Of a stretch of 7,531 nucleotides of DNA, positions 1 through 6,287 are shown piece by piece. The stretch is from CAZNLL01 sp964573885 (GTDB lineage Bacteria > Desulfobacterota > DSM-4660 > Desulfatiglandales > Desulfatiglandaceae). A program made the position numbers and the translations under genes. Each line of letters begins with the position of its first letter. Within the stretch, counting starts at the first letter, position 1. The DNA lies in assembly GCA_964573885.1 (NCBI GenBank), contig CAZNLL010000161.1:1-7531 (forward strand), written 5' to 3'. The notes under the pieces were generated by a model. The model saw nothing but the letters and a program-made list of their open reading frames with translations. It had not been told where the DNA came from and did no database searches.

Positions 1-201
1 GAAACTGGGATCCGCCCCGAAGGGGTGGGCCTGCGCCGAGCGAAGCGAAGGCAAAGAAACCGGGAACCCTTCCCGTCAGTCACACCAGAAAGGAGGTCAT
101 GATCCTCAAAAGCACTGGAAACACCTAAAGTGTTACTTCTATTTTACATCCAGGGTTTGGATATCACTATTGGTGCATTCCAAATTTAAAGTGTTAAAAG
201 T

Positions 202-224
202 GGCCTTTTAAGCCATAAAAGGCC
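202..224. repeat. Perfect 9-bp inverted repeat (hairpin)
   Basis: GGCCTTTTA at 202-210 and TAAAAGGCC at 216-224 are perfect reverse complements around a 5-base loop (AGCCA). On the minus strand the hairpin is followed by a moderately T-rich stretch (ACTTTTAACACTTT); on the plus strand no T-run follows. It could be a weak terminator, an operator-like site or a structured RNA element. The sequence does not decide between these. Confidence 0.5.
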
Positions 225-416
225 GAATGAAGAATGCTTAAGCGCCTTTTATGCAATAACGGGGTAGACTGTATATGGAGACACTTGCTTCTTCAGCGTT
301 TTGGGATGGAGCCCACGAAAAAGAAGTGTGGCGCCGTGTTCTCAGACCAAAGCCTTCCAGATAAAGGCCAGAGGAAAATCCGTTCAGGAAGAAGGAAGTG
401 AAATGAGATGGGAACG

Positions 417-446
417 CCCTAACAGGACCATCACGTCCTATTAGGG
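417..446. repeat. 12-bp inverted repeat with one mismatch
   Basis: CCCTAACAGGAC at 417-428 pairs with GTCCTATTAGGG at 435-446 at 11 of 12 positions around a 6-base loop (CATCAC). This is the strongest hairpin in the left region. Neither side carries a T-run, so it is not a standard intrinsic terminator. It may be a dyad protein-binding site, a small interspersed palindrome or part of an untranslated RNA. Confidence 0.5.
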
Positions 447-568
447 TCTGCCAGGCACATTTTAAGGTTTCTTTTCATGGCTGACCTCCGTGATAGAGGT
501 TCATGATTGGATGTGCCGAAAGAATTGAGAAGCGTTATTCGCTGAATTCTTATAATAAAGTTTATCTC

Positions 569-597
569 AAAAAACACCAAAAATCAACGGTGATTTT
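569..597 (-). terminator. Probable rho-independent terminator of the kinase transcript
   Basis: Read on the minus strand, 25 bases past the kinase stop codon, AAAATCA (597-591) pairs with TGATTTT (586-580) around a 4-base loop, and TGGTG plus a run of six T follows to 569. The position just after the gene and the T-run support a terminator. The stem is AT-rich and therefore weak, which keeps confidence moderate. Confidence 0.45.
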
Positions 598-621
598 CCT
601 CGGGGGCGCTCGATTTTTCGC

Positions 622-2847
622 TCAGGATTTGATCAATTCTTTCTTAAGGGCGAGGCCGAGTGTTTCCAGGCTGACAGGTTTCTTAATGTATTCCCCGGCC
701 CCCAGGTTTTGGGCCTCCTTGACGTCATCCGTTTCAGCATATCCACTCACAATGACGGCTTTTTGGCCGGGATAGATCTCGACGATGCTCCGGTAGGTCT
801 CAAGACCGTTCATGCCTGGGTCCATGATCATATCAAGCAATACCAGATTTACGGGATGTTCCTTTAAATAGGCCAGGGCCCCTTCACCGCTGGAAACGGC
901 CTCAGGCTTATAACCCAACTTTTCCAACATCTTGCAGGCTATCTCCCTCTGGCTTGCTACGTCATCCACCACCAGGATAGACTCTCCATTTCCATATAAT
1001 TCCTCAAGGGGGAGGGTGAGTTCCTTCTCGGATGTGGCCTCTCTGGTTATTGGGAAGTACAGTTCAAAGGTGGTTCCCTTTTGGTCACTTGAGACGTCAA
1101 TGTATCCTTCGTGGTCCTGGACCACATTCCATACAAGACTCAGGCCTAGACCTGTACCGCTCCTTCCCATGACTTTTTTTGAATAAAAGGGCTCAAAAAT
1201 CCGGTCGAGGTCCTCTGATGATATCCCCGAACCCTCGTCCGATACCGCCAGGACCGCGTATTCTCCCACTTTTATTTGATCGTAGCCTTTCAGGGGTTTG
1301 TCAAGGTAACGGTTCATGGTACGCACCGTCACATTTCCCGCGGTCTCAATCGCCTCCGAGGCATTGGAGACGAGATTCATCACGGCTTTTCTGATATGGA
1401 CTTGAGAACCGCTTATGTTGAGCAACCGGGGAGCCAGGGCGGCGTGAATGGTAACCGTAGGATGAAACTTCTCCAGCCTCTTATGTTCCGGGGATTCCAA
1501 ATATCCTTTGATGATCTCATTGAGGTTGAGAGGCCCCCTGGTTATGGCCGCGCCTCTGGCCACCGTCAAGAGGTCCTGTACGATAGCGGTGGCCCTCTTT
1601 CCGGACTCGTGCATGGTCTCAATGGGTTTTCTCAGTGTGCTGGCCTCGGGAAGTTCCAGCAGGAGGAGCTCCGGATAGCTCACAATGCCTGAGAGGACAT
1701 TATTCAGGTCGTGGGCCACACCGCCTGCCAAAAGACCCAGAGATTCCATCTTTTTTAACCTGGCGAGTTTCTTTTCATTTTCTCTGAGGGCCTCTTCTCT
1801 TCGCTTCTTTTCGGTTACATCCCGAATGATGGCCAGGATGGCGGGCCTGTTCCTGAATTGAATAACACTTGCCCCTATTTCAACGGATCTCTCTTCACCA
1901 TTTGACCCCGCCATGCGCACCGTGAGGGGCTGGGGGACATTGTCCCCGTTGAGAAGCCTGTTGTAGTGATCAAGGACCGCCTTTTTGTCCTCCTCTAAAA
2001 CAGCGGCAAGGAATTCTCCGGCCTCAGAGTCTTCGGCGGGCCGATCAATCAGAGCGGTACAGGCCGGGTTGGCAAAGACCATCCTTTCATCTTGAACCAC
2101 CATGATACAGTCGTTGGCCAATTGGGTGATCACCCGGTACTTTTCCTGGGCCGTTTTTTCTAAGAAACTGCTGAAGACCACCCACAGGACGGCGATGGAA
2201 AAGCCTAGAAATCCATACTCCATGAGGTATTGAAGGCTCGGCATTCCCAGGGAAGCCAAGGCGTCATGGACGGCCAGCAGGAACCAGAAGATCATGCCCG
2301 CCAGGTAGGCGGTCCTCTCTCTCGGGTCGGGGCCTTTACGCCTGAACCACAGGATGATCCCCCCCACACTGGCCAGGACCGCATAGAGCACAAACAAAGG
2401 CCCCAGAGGTCCCAGCGCCGGCTCCACAAAGGGCGTGCTCAACCCCACAAAGTGGCGGGAGATGAATGTGCGGGCCACGATATAATCCGTGGACCATAAA
2501 AGGATCAGGATCAGCGTGTGCCAAGCGCCTGCAATGATGTGATAGCCCTTGCTTTTAATACCAAGATAGGAAAAGGTGAATCCGTAAAGGGAGTGGATCA
2601 GAAAAATGATGGCCATCCATTCCAGCAGGCCGGCAAATCGGTTGAGGGATCCTGGCGGGGTATTGTATTCAAAGAAGATGCCCATGGCGTAAAGCAGGGC
2701 AGAAAATGACATGGCCGCACCCCAGGCATACCAAACAAACTGAGGCCTTTTTAAAAAGAAGGCGGCCTGTACGATCAACATGAACAGGGCCATGACGGCC
2801 ACGGACAGTGACCCGGCCGATTGGAGTACGATGGGGTCAAAGGACAT
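622..2847 (-). CDS. Membrane hybrid sensor histidine kinase (7TM-PAS-HisKA-HATPase-REC)
   Basis: This 741-residue protein senses a signal at or in the membrane, autophosphorylates a histidine and passes phosphate to its own receiver. About seven hydrophobic segments fill residues 12-230. A PAS domain with its C-terminal PAC part (about 235-345, ending LAIIRDVTEKKRREEAL) and a short charged helix follow. The dimerisation and phosphoacceptor domain has His379 in GGVAHDLNN. The ATPase domain has the N box (NLVSNASEA, Asn495), G1 (SDEGSGIS, Asp537), F box (IFEPFYSKK) and G2 (GTGLGLS, 564-570). The C-terminal receiver (about 622-738) has the acidic pair DD628-629, phospho-acceptor Asp672 in LLDMIMDPGMNGL, Ser701 and Lys723 of KKP. 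All catalytic residues are present, so it looks functional. ATG is preceded by AAGGA at 2858-2854. There is no DNA-binding output domain, and no partner regulator lies in the window. The gene starts 55 bases after the acyl-CoA dehydrogenase and is probably co-transcribed with it. The ligand is unknown. Confidence 0.95.
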   Translation of the reverse strand: MSFDPIVLQSAGSLSVAVMALFMLIVQAAFFLKRPQFVWYAWGAAMSFSALLYAMGIFFEYNTPPGSLNRFAGLLEWMAIIFLIHSLYGFTFSYLGIKSKGYHIIAGAWHTLILILLWSTDYIVARTFISRHFVGLSTPFVEPALGPLGPLFVLYAVLASVGGIILWFRRKGPDPRERTAYLAGMIFWFLLAVHDALASLGMPSLQYLMEYGFLGFSIAVLWVVFSSFLEKTAQEKYRVITQLANDCIMVVQDERMVFANPACTALIDRPAEDSEAGEFLAAVLEEDKKAVLDHYNRLLNGDNVPQPLTVRMAGSNGEERSVEIGASVIQFRNRPAILAIIRDVTEKKRREEALRENEKKLARLKKMESLGLLAGGVAHDLNNVLSGIVSYPELLLLELPEASTLRKPIETMHESGKRATAIVQDLLTVARGAAITRGPLNLNEIIKGYLESPEHKRLEKFHPTVTIHAALAPRLLNISGSQVHIRKAVMNLVSNASEAIETAGNVTVRTMNRYLDKPLKGYDQIKVGEYAVLAVSDEGSGISSEDLDRIFEPFYSKKVMGRSGTGLGLSLVWNVVQDHEGYIDVSSDQKGTTFELYFPITREATSEKELTLPLEELYGNGESILVVDDVASQREIACKMLEKLGYKPEAVSSGEGALAYLKEHPVNLVLLDMIMDPGMNGLETYRSIVEIYPGQKAVIVSGYAETDDVKEAQNLGAGEYIKKPVSLETLGLALKKELIKS

Positions 2848-2902
2848 GTCTATTCCTTATCGAGCATCCGTGTGCCATACCTTCATGGGTTTCTTTTCCC
2901 TG

Positions 2903-4069
2903 TTACCAAGGTTCTTCCCAGGGAAGTTCTCCCGAGAGAAGACTGCGCGCGGAGACCAACCTTTGAATGGAAGGGGTGCCCTCTTCAAGGACATTGAGCC
3001 AGCCTTCTCTGACCAACCTCTCGATGGGATAGCTCTGGAGGTAAGATCTTCCACCAAAGACCAACATGGCCTTCTCCGTCACCCGGGACACAGTCTCGAG
3101 TCCGTGGGTCTTGGTCAAAGAAGCCTCCAAGGGGCAGGCCGTGCCTTGGTCTATTTTCCGGGCCACGTCCTCCAGCATCAGCCTGAGCCCGTAAATGTCC
3201 ATGGCCATGTCGGCCAACAGCATTCTTATGGATTCTCTTTTGGCAATGGGCTTACCAAAAGTGACCCGCTGTTTCGCATAATCCAGGGAGAGCTCTAAGG
3301 CCCTCTCCGCTGTTCCCAGGGAACTGGCGGCCACAAAAACCCGGCTGGCTTCAAGTTCCCCCAGGAAGATTTCAAGCCCTTGTCCTTCCTGACCCAGGAT
3401 GTTTTTTCCGGGGACGATACAATCCTTGAAGGTCAAAATCCCATGCCCCAGGCCTTTGCACCCCATGAGGTGGGGCATGGGTTCGTTGGTGAATCCCGGG
3501 GTGTCAAGATCCACCAAAAGGGCGCTCATGGCATCCCGTCCCAACGCCCTCGCTTGGGTATAACAGCAGACCATGAACATCTGGGTAAAGTCGGCATTGG
3601 TGATGAGATGCTTTTCACCGTTCAGGACAAAGTGGTCGCCTTTTCTGACTGCCGTGGTCTTATTGTCTAACCCTGTGCCGGCGTTCGCCTCTGTAATGGC
3701 AAAGGCCACGGACAGGTCTCCCCGGGCTATTTTAGGGAGGAGTTCCTCTTTCTGTTCCGGCCTTCCATAGACCACAATGGCCCGGGCCGATGTGAGATGG
3801 ACATGGATCAAGGCCCTCACCGCCCCGCTCACTTTGGATATTTCCGCCAGAATGGGCAAATATTGAGAGGTATTCAATCCCATCCCACCGTATTCTTCCG
3901 GGACAATGAGCCCAAAAAGGCCCTTTTCCCGGAACTTAGGGAACAGGATCCCTTTGGGGATATGGTTGGATTCTTCCATCTGGGGGACCAGGGGATCCAC
4001 CTCTTTCCAGAGAAAATCAGAGACAGATCGTTTGAAAGCCAGATATTCTTGCTCTGTTTTAAAAGGCAT
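2903..4069 (-). CDS. Acyl-CoA dehydrogenase family flavoprotein
   Basis: A soluble FAD enzyme of 388 residues, the usual length for the family, predicted to introduce an alpha-beta double bond into an acyl-CoA and pass electrons to electron-transfer flavoprotein. The N-terminal helical domain carries LFGLIVPEEYGGMGL (51-65). The middle beta domain has the FAD-binding stretch VAFAITEANAGTG (121-133) and LITNAD. The C-terminal helical domain has QRVTFGKPIAKRESIR (267-282), FGGRSYLQSYPIERLVRE and LEEGTPSIQRLVSAR. Glu363, just before Gly-Thr, sits where medium-chain enzymes carry the catalytic base. Departures from the commonest forms are GTGLD in place of GSD in the first signature and Leu for the usual Gln before FGG, so substrate class cannot be assigned. 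I chose the ATG at 4069 because AAGGAGGG (4082-4075) lies 5 bases upstream. A longer frame to 4111 adds 14 unlikely residues. The kinase gene follows on the same strand. Confidence 0.95.
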   Translation of the reverse strand: MPFKTEQEYLAFKRSVSDFLWKEVDPLVPQMEESNHIPKGILFPKFREKGLFGLIVPEEYGGMGLNTSQYLPILAEISKVSGAVRALIHVHLTSARAIVVYGRPEQKEELLPKIARGDLSVAFAITEANAGTGLDNKTTAVRKGDHFVLNGEKHLITNADFTQMFMVCCYTQARALGRDAMSALLVDLDTPGFTNEPMPHLMGCKGLGHGILTFKDCIVPGKNILGQEGQGLEIFLGELEASRVFVAASSLGTAERALELSLDYAKQRVTFGKPIAKRESIRMLLADMAMDIYGLRLMLEDVARKIDQGTACPLEASLTKTHGLETVSRVTEKAMLVFGGRSYLQSYPIERLVREGWLNVLEEGTPSIQRLVSARSLLSGELPWEEPW

Positions 4070-4074
4070 TCGTT

Positions 4075-4082
4075 CCCTCCTT
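4075..4082 (-). promoter_or_regulatory. Ribosome binding site fixing the dehydrogenase start
   Basis: Minus-strand AAGGAGGG lies 5 bases before the ATG at 4069. It is close to the perfect anti-16S sequence and rules out the upstream in-frame ATG at 4111, which has no such site. Confidence 0.85.
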
Positions 4083-4101
4083 GATGTCCAATGGAATGTA
4101 G

Positions 4102-4135
4102 AAAAAAACAATAAATCCCCCGGAGCTTATCCGGG
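4102..4135 (-). terminator. Intrinsic terminator or attenuator between usp and the dehydrogenase
   Basis: On the minus strand CCCGGA (4135-4130) and TCCGGG (4124-4119) form a perfect 6-bp GC-rich stem with a 5-base loop (TAAGC), followed by GG and a T-rich tail ending in seven T (4108-4102). It lies about 300 bases beyond the usp stop and only about 20 bases before the dehydrogenase ribosome binding site. It may simply end the usp transcript, or it may act as a leader terminator controlling read-through into the dehydrogenase-kinase genes. The T-tract is interrupted (ATTTATTGT before the T-run), so efficiency is uncertain. Confidence 0.6.
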
Positions 4136-4435
4136 AATTCCACGTGGTCCCACCGTGAAAGTCCCAGCGCCGAGTAGAGGTCTACGCCCGCTTACGCTCT
4201 TTCCTGTTTGAATGGGGCATGTCATGGGTGAGGCGCTTGTGGGTAAGACCTCAGGACCGAGATGCTCATAGCAGGAAAAGGGAGGGGAAATCCGACCCGG
4301 AAGTGTATGGGGCGTTTGAACCGGTTCCCTGGCAGGGTCCCTTCGGGTGAATCAAAAGGCTCTTGAAGGGGCCCCTGCCCATGAAATCGTCCTGATACCC
4401 CCCTCGCTTTTCCCCTGGCGGGCCATGTCGGCCTC

Positions 4436-4879
4436 CTATTTTTTGATGGGGATGGTTATGACAGGGACCGAGGAGTGCTTGACCACCTGGTCGGCCACGC
4501 TGCCGAAATGGAATCGGCCCTTTTCACCGTGGGTGGTCAAGACCAAAAGATCCACCTTTTCCTGGCCCGCCGTCTTGAGGATTTCCTCGGCCGGGTCGCC
4601 TACCGCAATATGGCGAATATAGAGACGGCAGCCCTTAAGGTGTTCCTCACAAACCCGGCTGAGCCTCGCTTCGGCCTTTTCTCTTGCCCATACCTGGATT
4701 TTTTCAATTTCATCCTGATCGTAGTCCCCGTACCAGGCACCGAAATCGCCCCATGCCTCAAGGACGTAAATGACGTGCACCTCGCTGCCGTATTTCTCGG
4801 AAAGAGAATTCACATAGGGCAACGCCAGCCCGGCGTTTTCCGAGAAATCCGTAGCCCATAGAAGCTTTTTGATTTCCAC
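4436..4879 (-). CDS. Universal stress protein, UspA family
   Basis: A 147-residue single-domain cytoplasmic protein of the Usp (HUP/Rossmann-like) fold, usually induced under stress or starvation; many members bind ATP. The N-terminus IKKLLWATDFSENAGLALPYV (positions 3 onward) is the family's first beta strand and helix with the conserved Asp11. The C-terminal half has GDPAEEIL (94-101), VDLLVLTTHGEKG and FGSVADQVVKHSSVPVITIP. Compared with the ATP-binding pattern G-x2-G-x9-G-S/T, the first Gly is replaced by Thr and the loop between HG and GS is about two residues shorter, so ATP binding is uncertain. The start codon is GTG, placed after GGGAGAGG about 7 bases upstream. A sigma70-type promoter lies about 135 bases upstream, leaving a leader of roughly 130 bases. 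It is on the same strand as the dehydrogenase but separated from it by a terminator-like hairpin. Confidence 0.93.
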   Translation of the reverse strand: MEIKKLLWATDFSENAGLALPYVNSLSEKYGSEVHVIYVLEAWGDFGAWYGDYDQDEIEKIQVWAREKAEARLSRVCEEHLKGCRLYIRHIAVGDPAEEILKTAGQEKVDLLVLTTHGEKGRFHFGSVADQVVKHSSVPVITIPIKK

Positions 4880-5013
4880 GGCTTTTCCTCTCCCTTATGG
4901 GTTGGATTCATTTAGACCAGTTGATCCTTTTAGCCGTCCCCGATGGTCTTTTGAGGGTTTTTGGTCGTTCAGCCAAATATCCTGTGAGGGTGCTATGACC
5001 TTTTAAGATTTAA

Positions 5014-5043
5014 AGTATAGGGCGATTCCTCTTCGGGTGTCAA
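5014..5043 (-). promoter_or_regulatory. Sigma70-type promoter for the usp gene
   Basis: On the minus strand a perfect -35 box TTGACA (5043-5038) and a -10 box TATACT (5019-5014, five of six matches to TATAAT) are separated by 18 bases. Transcription would start near 5007, giving a leader of about 128 bases before the GTG at 4879. No operator is evident around it. Confidence 0.7.
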
Positions 5044-5341
5044 GGACGAAGGAAGCCCAGGTGCTGTGGTCCCCTTCGATTTGGGGAAGTAGGGGGCAAG
5101 AATGAATCGGGACAGAAAAGTTTTAAAAAAGGCAGGGTGAGGAAGGAAATTCTTCCCAGGTGCATGCGGAAGGGTTCCGGCGCGGGACAGTTGTCGTTTT
5201 TTGTGTTTTCAGTCAATATTTCCACTCGTTGGGTATACTCTCATGAAAAAAACATTAATCACTGAGCGTACATTTAGCAAACCCGTAATTAGCTGGCGAT
5301 CAATTTTTCCTTTCGCCACGTCAAGCATTTTTGAGCCGGCC

Positions 5342-5370
5342 TTGAAATTTAGATCAACCAGGATTATTAA
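5342..5370 (+). promoter_or_regulatory. Candidate sigma70-type promoter for the hydrolase-ZIP pair
   Basis: TTGAAA (5342-5347, five of six matches to TTGACA) and TATTAA (5365-5370, four of six to TATAAT) are spaced by the ideal 17 bases. Initiation would be near 5377. That would leave the ATG at 5379 almost leaderless and favours translation from the ATG at 5442. The region is AT-rich, so chance matches are possible. Confidence 0.45.
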
Positions 5371-5441
5371 AAAATACTATGAGGAGTTCATTTCATAAAG
5401 GAGTACCACTTTCCTCAGGGCCCAGGCGGGTAATCGCTGGG

Positions 5442-6287
5442 ATGTCTCAAAAATCTGTATCATCACCAATGAGGCATTTGTGGGTGATAACGCTTGCGGT
5501 GGTATTCTCTTTTATCCTTCTTACGGGGACTGTGTGGGGTGGGGTAAGGCTGACCTCCGTTTTTAACAATATTGCCTCCTGCGAGGGTCTGAAGCCCGGA
5601 TGGGGGTATGCGTGTCTCATTGAAGGCCTGGGAAAAACAGTACTCTTTGATACAGGGGCCGAAGGCCAACAGCTCCTTTTTAATATTCGGCAACTGGGGA
5701 AGAAGCCGGGAGATATAGATGTGGTGGTCCTTTCTCATATTCATCACGATCACGTGGGTGGACTTGAAGCCCTTTTGACAGTAAACCCTTCCATTACCGT
5801 GTATGTCCCCGCATCATTTCCCTCTTCTTTAAAAGAGGGCATTCGACGACACGGGGCCAGATTGGTGGAGGTGAAAGGGCCGATGCAAATCGCCCCGGCT
5901 GTTTTCACCACGGGTGAAATGGGCCTTTCCATCAAGGAACAGGCCCTGGTTCTCAAGACCCGAAAAGGGCTTGTGGTCATGACCGGGTGTGCCCACCCGG
6001 GGGTGGTCAATATGGCGAGGCGGGCAAATGAGGTTTATGAAGAACCCCTTTATTGTGTTATAGGCGGGTTTCATCTTCAGGGCCGAAGCGAGAGCACGAT
6101 TCAAGGGGTTATCGAGGAAATGAAATCCCTCGGTGTCGAGAGGGTGGCTCCCAGCCACTGTACAGGAGAGCGCGCACAGACCCTTTTTGAGGCGGCGTGG
6201 GGCGCCGATTTCCTGGACGGGGGCCTCGGTGCGGTTGTTGAAATCACAACAAAGGGCGAAAAAAGCGGAGGTGAGAATGGGCGGTGA
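5442..6287 (+). CDS. Exported or anchored metallo-beta-lactamase-fold hydrolase (COG1237 type)
   Basis: A predicted metal-dependent hydrolase of 281 residues. The family (COG1237) includes proteins related to the methanopterin-pathway enzyme named as dihydropterin-ribofuranosyl-aminobenzene phosphate synthase. That name is often over-transferred, so the substrate here is unknown. Counting from the ATG at 5442, a short basic N-terminus and a hydrophobic run (LWVITLAVVFSFILLTG, 13-29) form a signal peptide or anchor, with possible cleavage after VWG (residue 33). The fold then shows LFDTG (Asp70), the metal site LSHIHHDHVGG (HIHHDH at 99-104), TGCAHPG (His185), GGFHL (His211) and the family-typical APSHCTGE (His239). 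All metal ligands look intact. The start is uncertain: the frame also opens at ATG 5379, adding 21 residues, and neither ATG has a good ribosome binding site. I preferred 5442 because of the signal peptide and promoter position. The 3' end overlaps the ZIP gene by 11 bases. Confidence 0.88.
   Translation: MSQKSVSSPMRHLWVITLAVVFSFILLTGTVWGGVRLTSVFNNIASCEGLKPGWGYACLIEGLGKTVLFDTGAEGQQLLFNIRQLGKKPGDIDVVVLSHIHHDHVGGLEALLTVNPSITVYVPASFPSSLKEGIRRHGARLVEVKGPMQIAPAVFTTGEMGLSIKEQALVLKTRKGLVVMTGCAHPGVVNMARRANEVYEEPLYCVIGGFHLQGRSESTIQGVIEEMKSLGVERVAPSHCTGERAQTLFEAAWGADFLDGGLGAVVEITTKGEKSGGENGR
6267..6274 (+). promoter_or_regulatory. Ribosome binding site of the ZIP gene, inside the hydrolase gene
   Basis: GGAGGTGA lies just before the ATG at 6277, with GGAGG ending 5 bases upstream, and inside the last codons of the hydrolase. 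It decides the start against an upstream in-frame ATG at 6133, which would add 48 residues of Arg-rich, non-membrane sequence that overlaps the conserved hydrolase frame. Confidence 0.88.

Larger units (their letters stand above)
1..621. other. Intergenic or gene-poor left edge
   Basis: No convincing protein gene is seen in this stretch. The first frame is open from base 1 to a TGA at 100-102 and would encode a basic, Arg-rich C-terminal tail (RRAKRRQRN), but 34 codons are too few to identify. Its TGA overlaps an ATG at 99 that sits behind a near-perfect Shine-Dalgarno (AAAGGAGGT, 89-97), yet that ATG leads only to a 9-codon ORF ending in TAA at 126-128. The rest is AT-richer and holds two hairpins (202-224 and 417-446), a weaker nested one (CATG/ACCTC arms, 476-505), a 10-base direct repeat (TAAAGTGTTA at 126-135 and 187-196) and a probable terminator for the kinase gene. 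A 90-codon plus-strand frame starting at 503 mostly runs antisense to the kinase 3' end and is not credible. Confidence 0.55.
4070..4435. other. 366-base non-coding gap, possible structured leader
   Basis: No gene is supported here. Besides the terminator-like hairpin at 4102-4135 there are several small dyads: GTAGA/TCTAC (4174-4185), GTGG/CCAC with an outer CAC/GTG at about 4142-4157, TGAGG/CCTCA flanking a 15-base loop near 4228-4252, and GGGGCCCC near 4368-4375. No clear -10/-35 pair for the dehydrogenase was found on the minus strand. It could be an extended 3' region of usp, a leader RNA for the dehydrogenase, or a decayed element. I do not recognise any known RNA family. Confidence 0.45.
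4880..5441. other. Divergent intergenic region
   Basis: This stretch separates the minus-strand usp gene from the plus-strand hydrolase gene. It holds the usp leader, the usp promoter (5014-5043), a plus-strand promoter candidate (5342-5370) and an isolated AAGGAG at 5398-5403 with no start codon at a useful distance. A 51-codon plus-strand frame (ATG 5243 to TAA 5398) has no ribosome binding site and resembles nothing I know. A TATACT box at 5234-5239 lacks a good -35 partner. No RNA gene was recognised. Confidence 0.5.

Noticed and set aside
88..106. The stretch AGAAAGGAGGT-CAT-GATCC resembles the reverse complement of the 3' end of 16S rRNA (anti-Shine-Dalgarno region).
   Set aside because: The match needs a 3-base insertion and stops right after GATCC. 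A strong Shine-Dalgarno alone produces most of the likeness, and no further rRNA sequence is present.
4141..4200. GTGAAAGTCCC near 4154 recalls group II intron RNA (domain V contains a GAAAGTC core).
   Set aside because: The bases flanking GAAA do not pair as domain V requires, no reverse transcriptase is encoded nearby, and no intron boundary sequences were found.
5040..5225. A 61-codon minus-strand frame with a GTG start upstream of the usp promoter.
   Set aside because: It has no ribosome binding site, no recognisable motif and overlaps the usp promoter region.
5243..5398. A 51-codon plus-strand frame (starting MKKTLITERTF) upstream of the hydrolase.
   Set aside because: It has no ribosome binding site, a promoter candidate lies inside it, and its composition is not distinctive. 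It could be a small gene, but nothing supports this.
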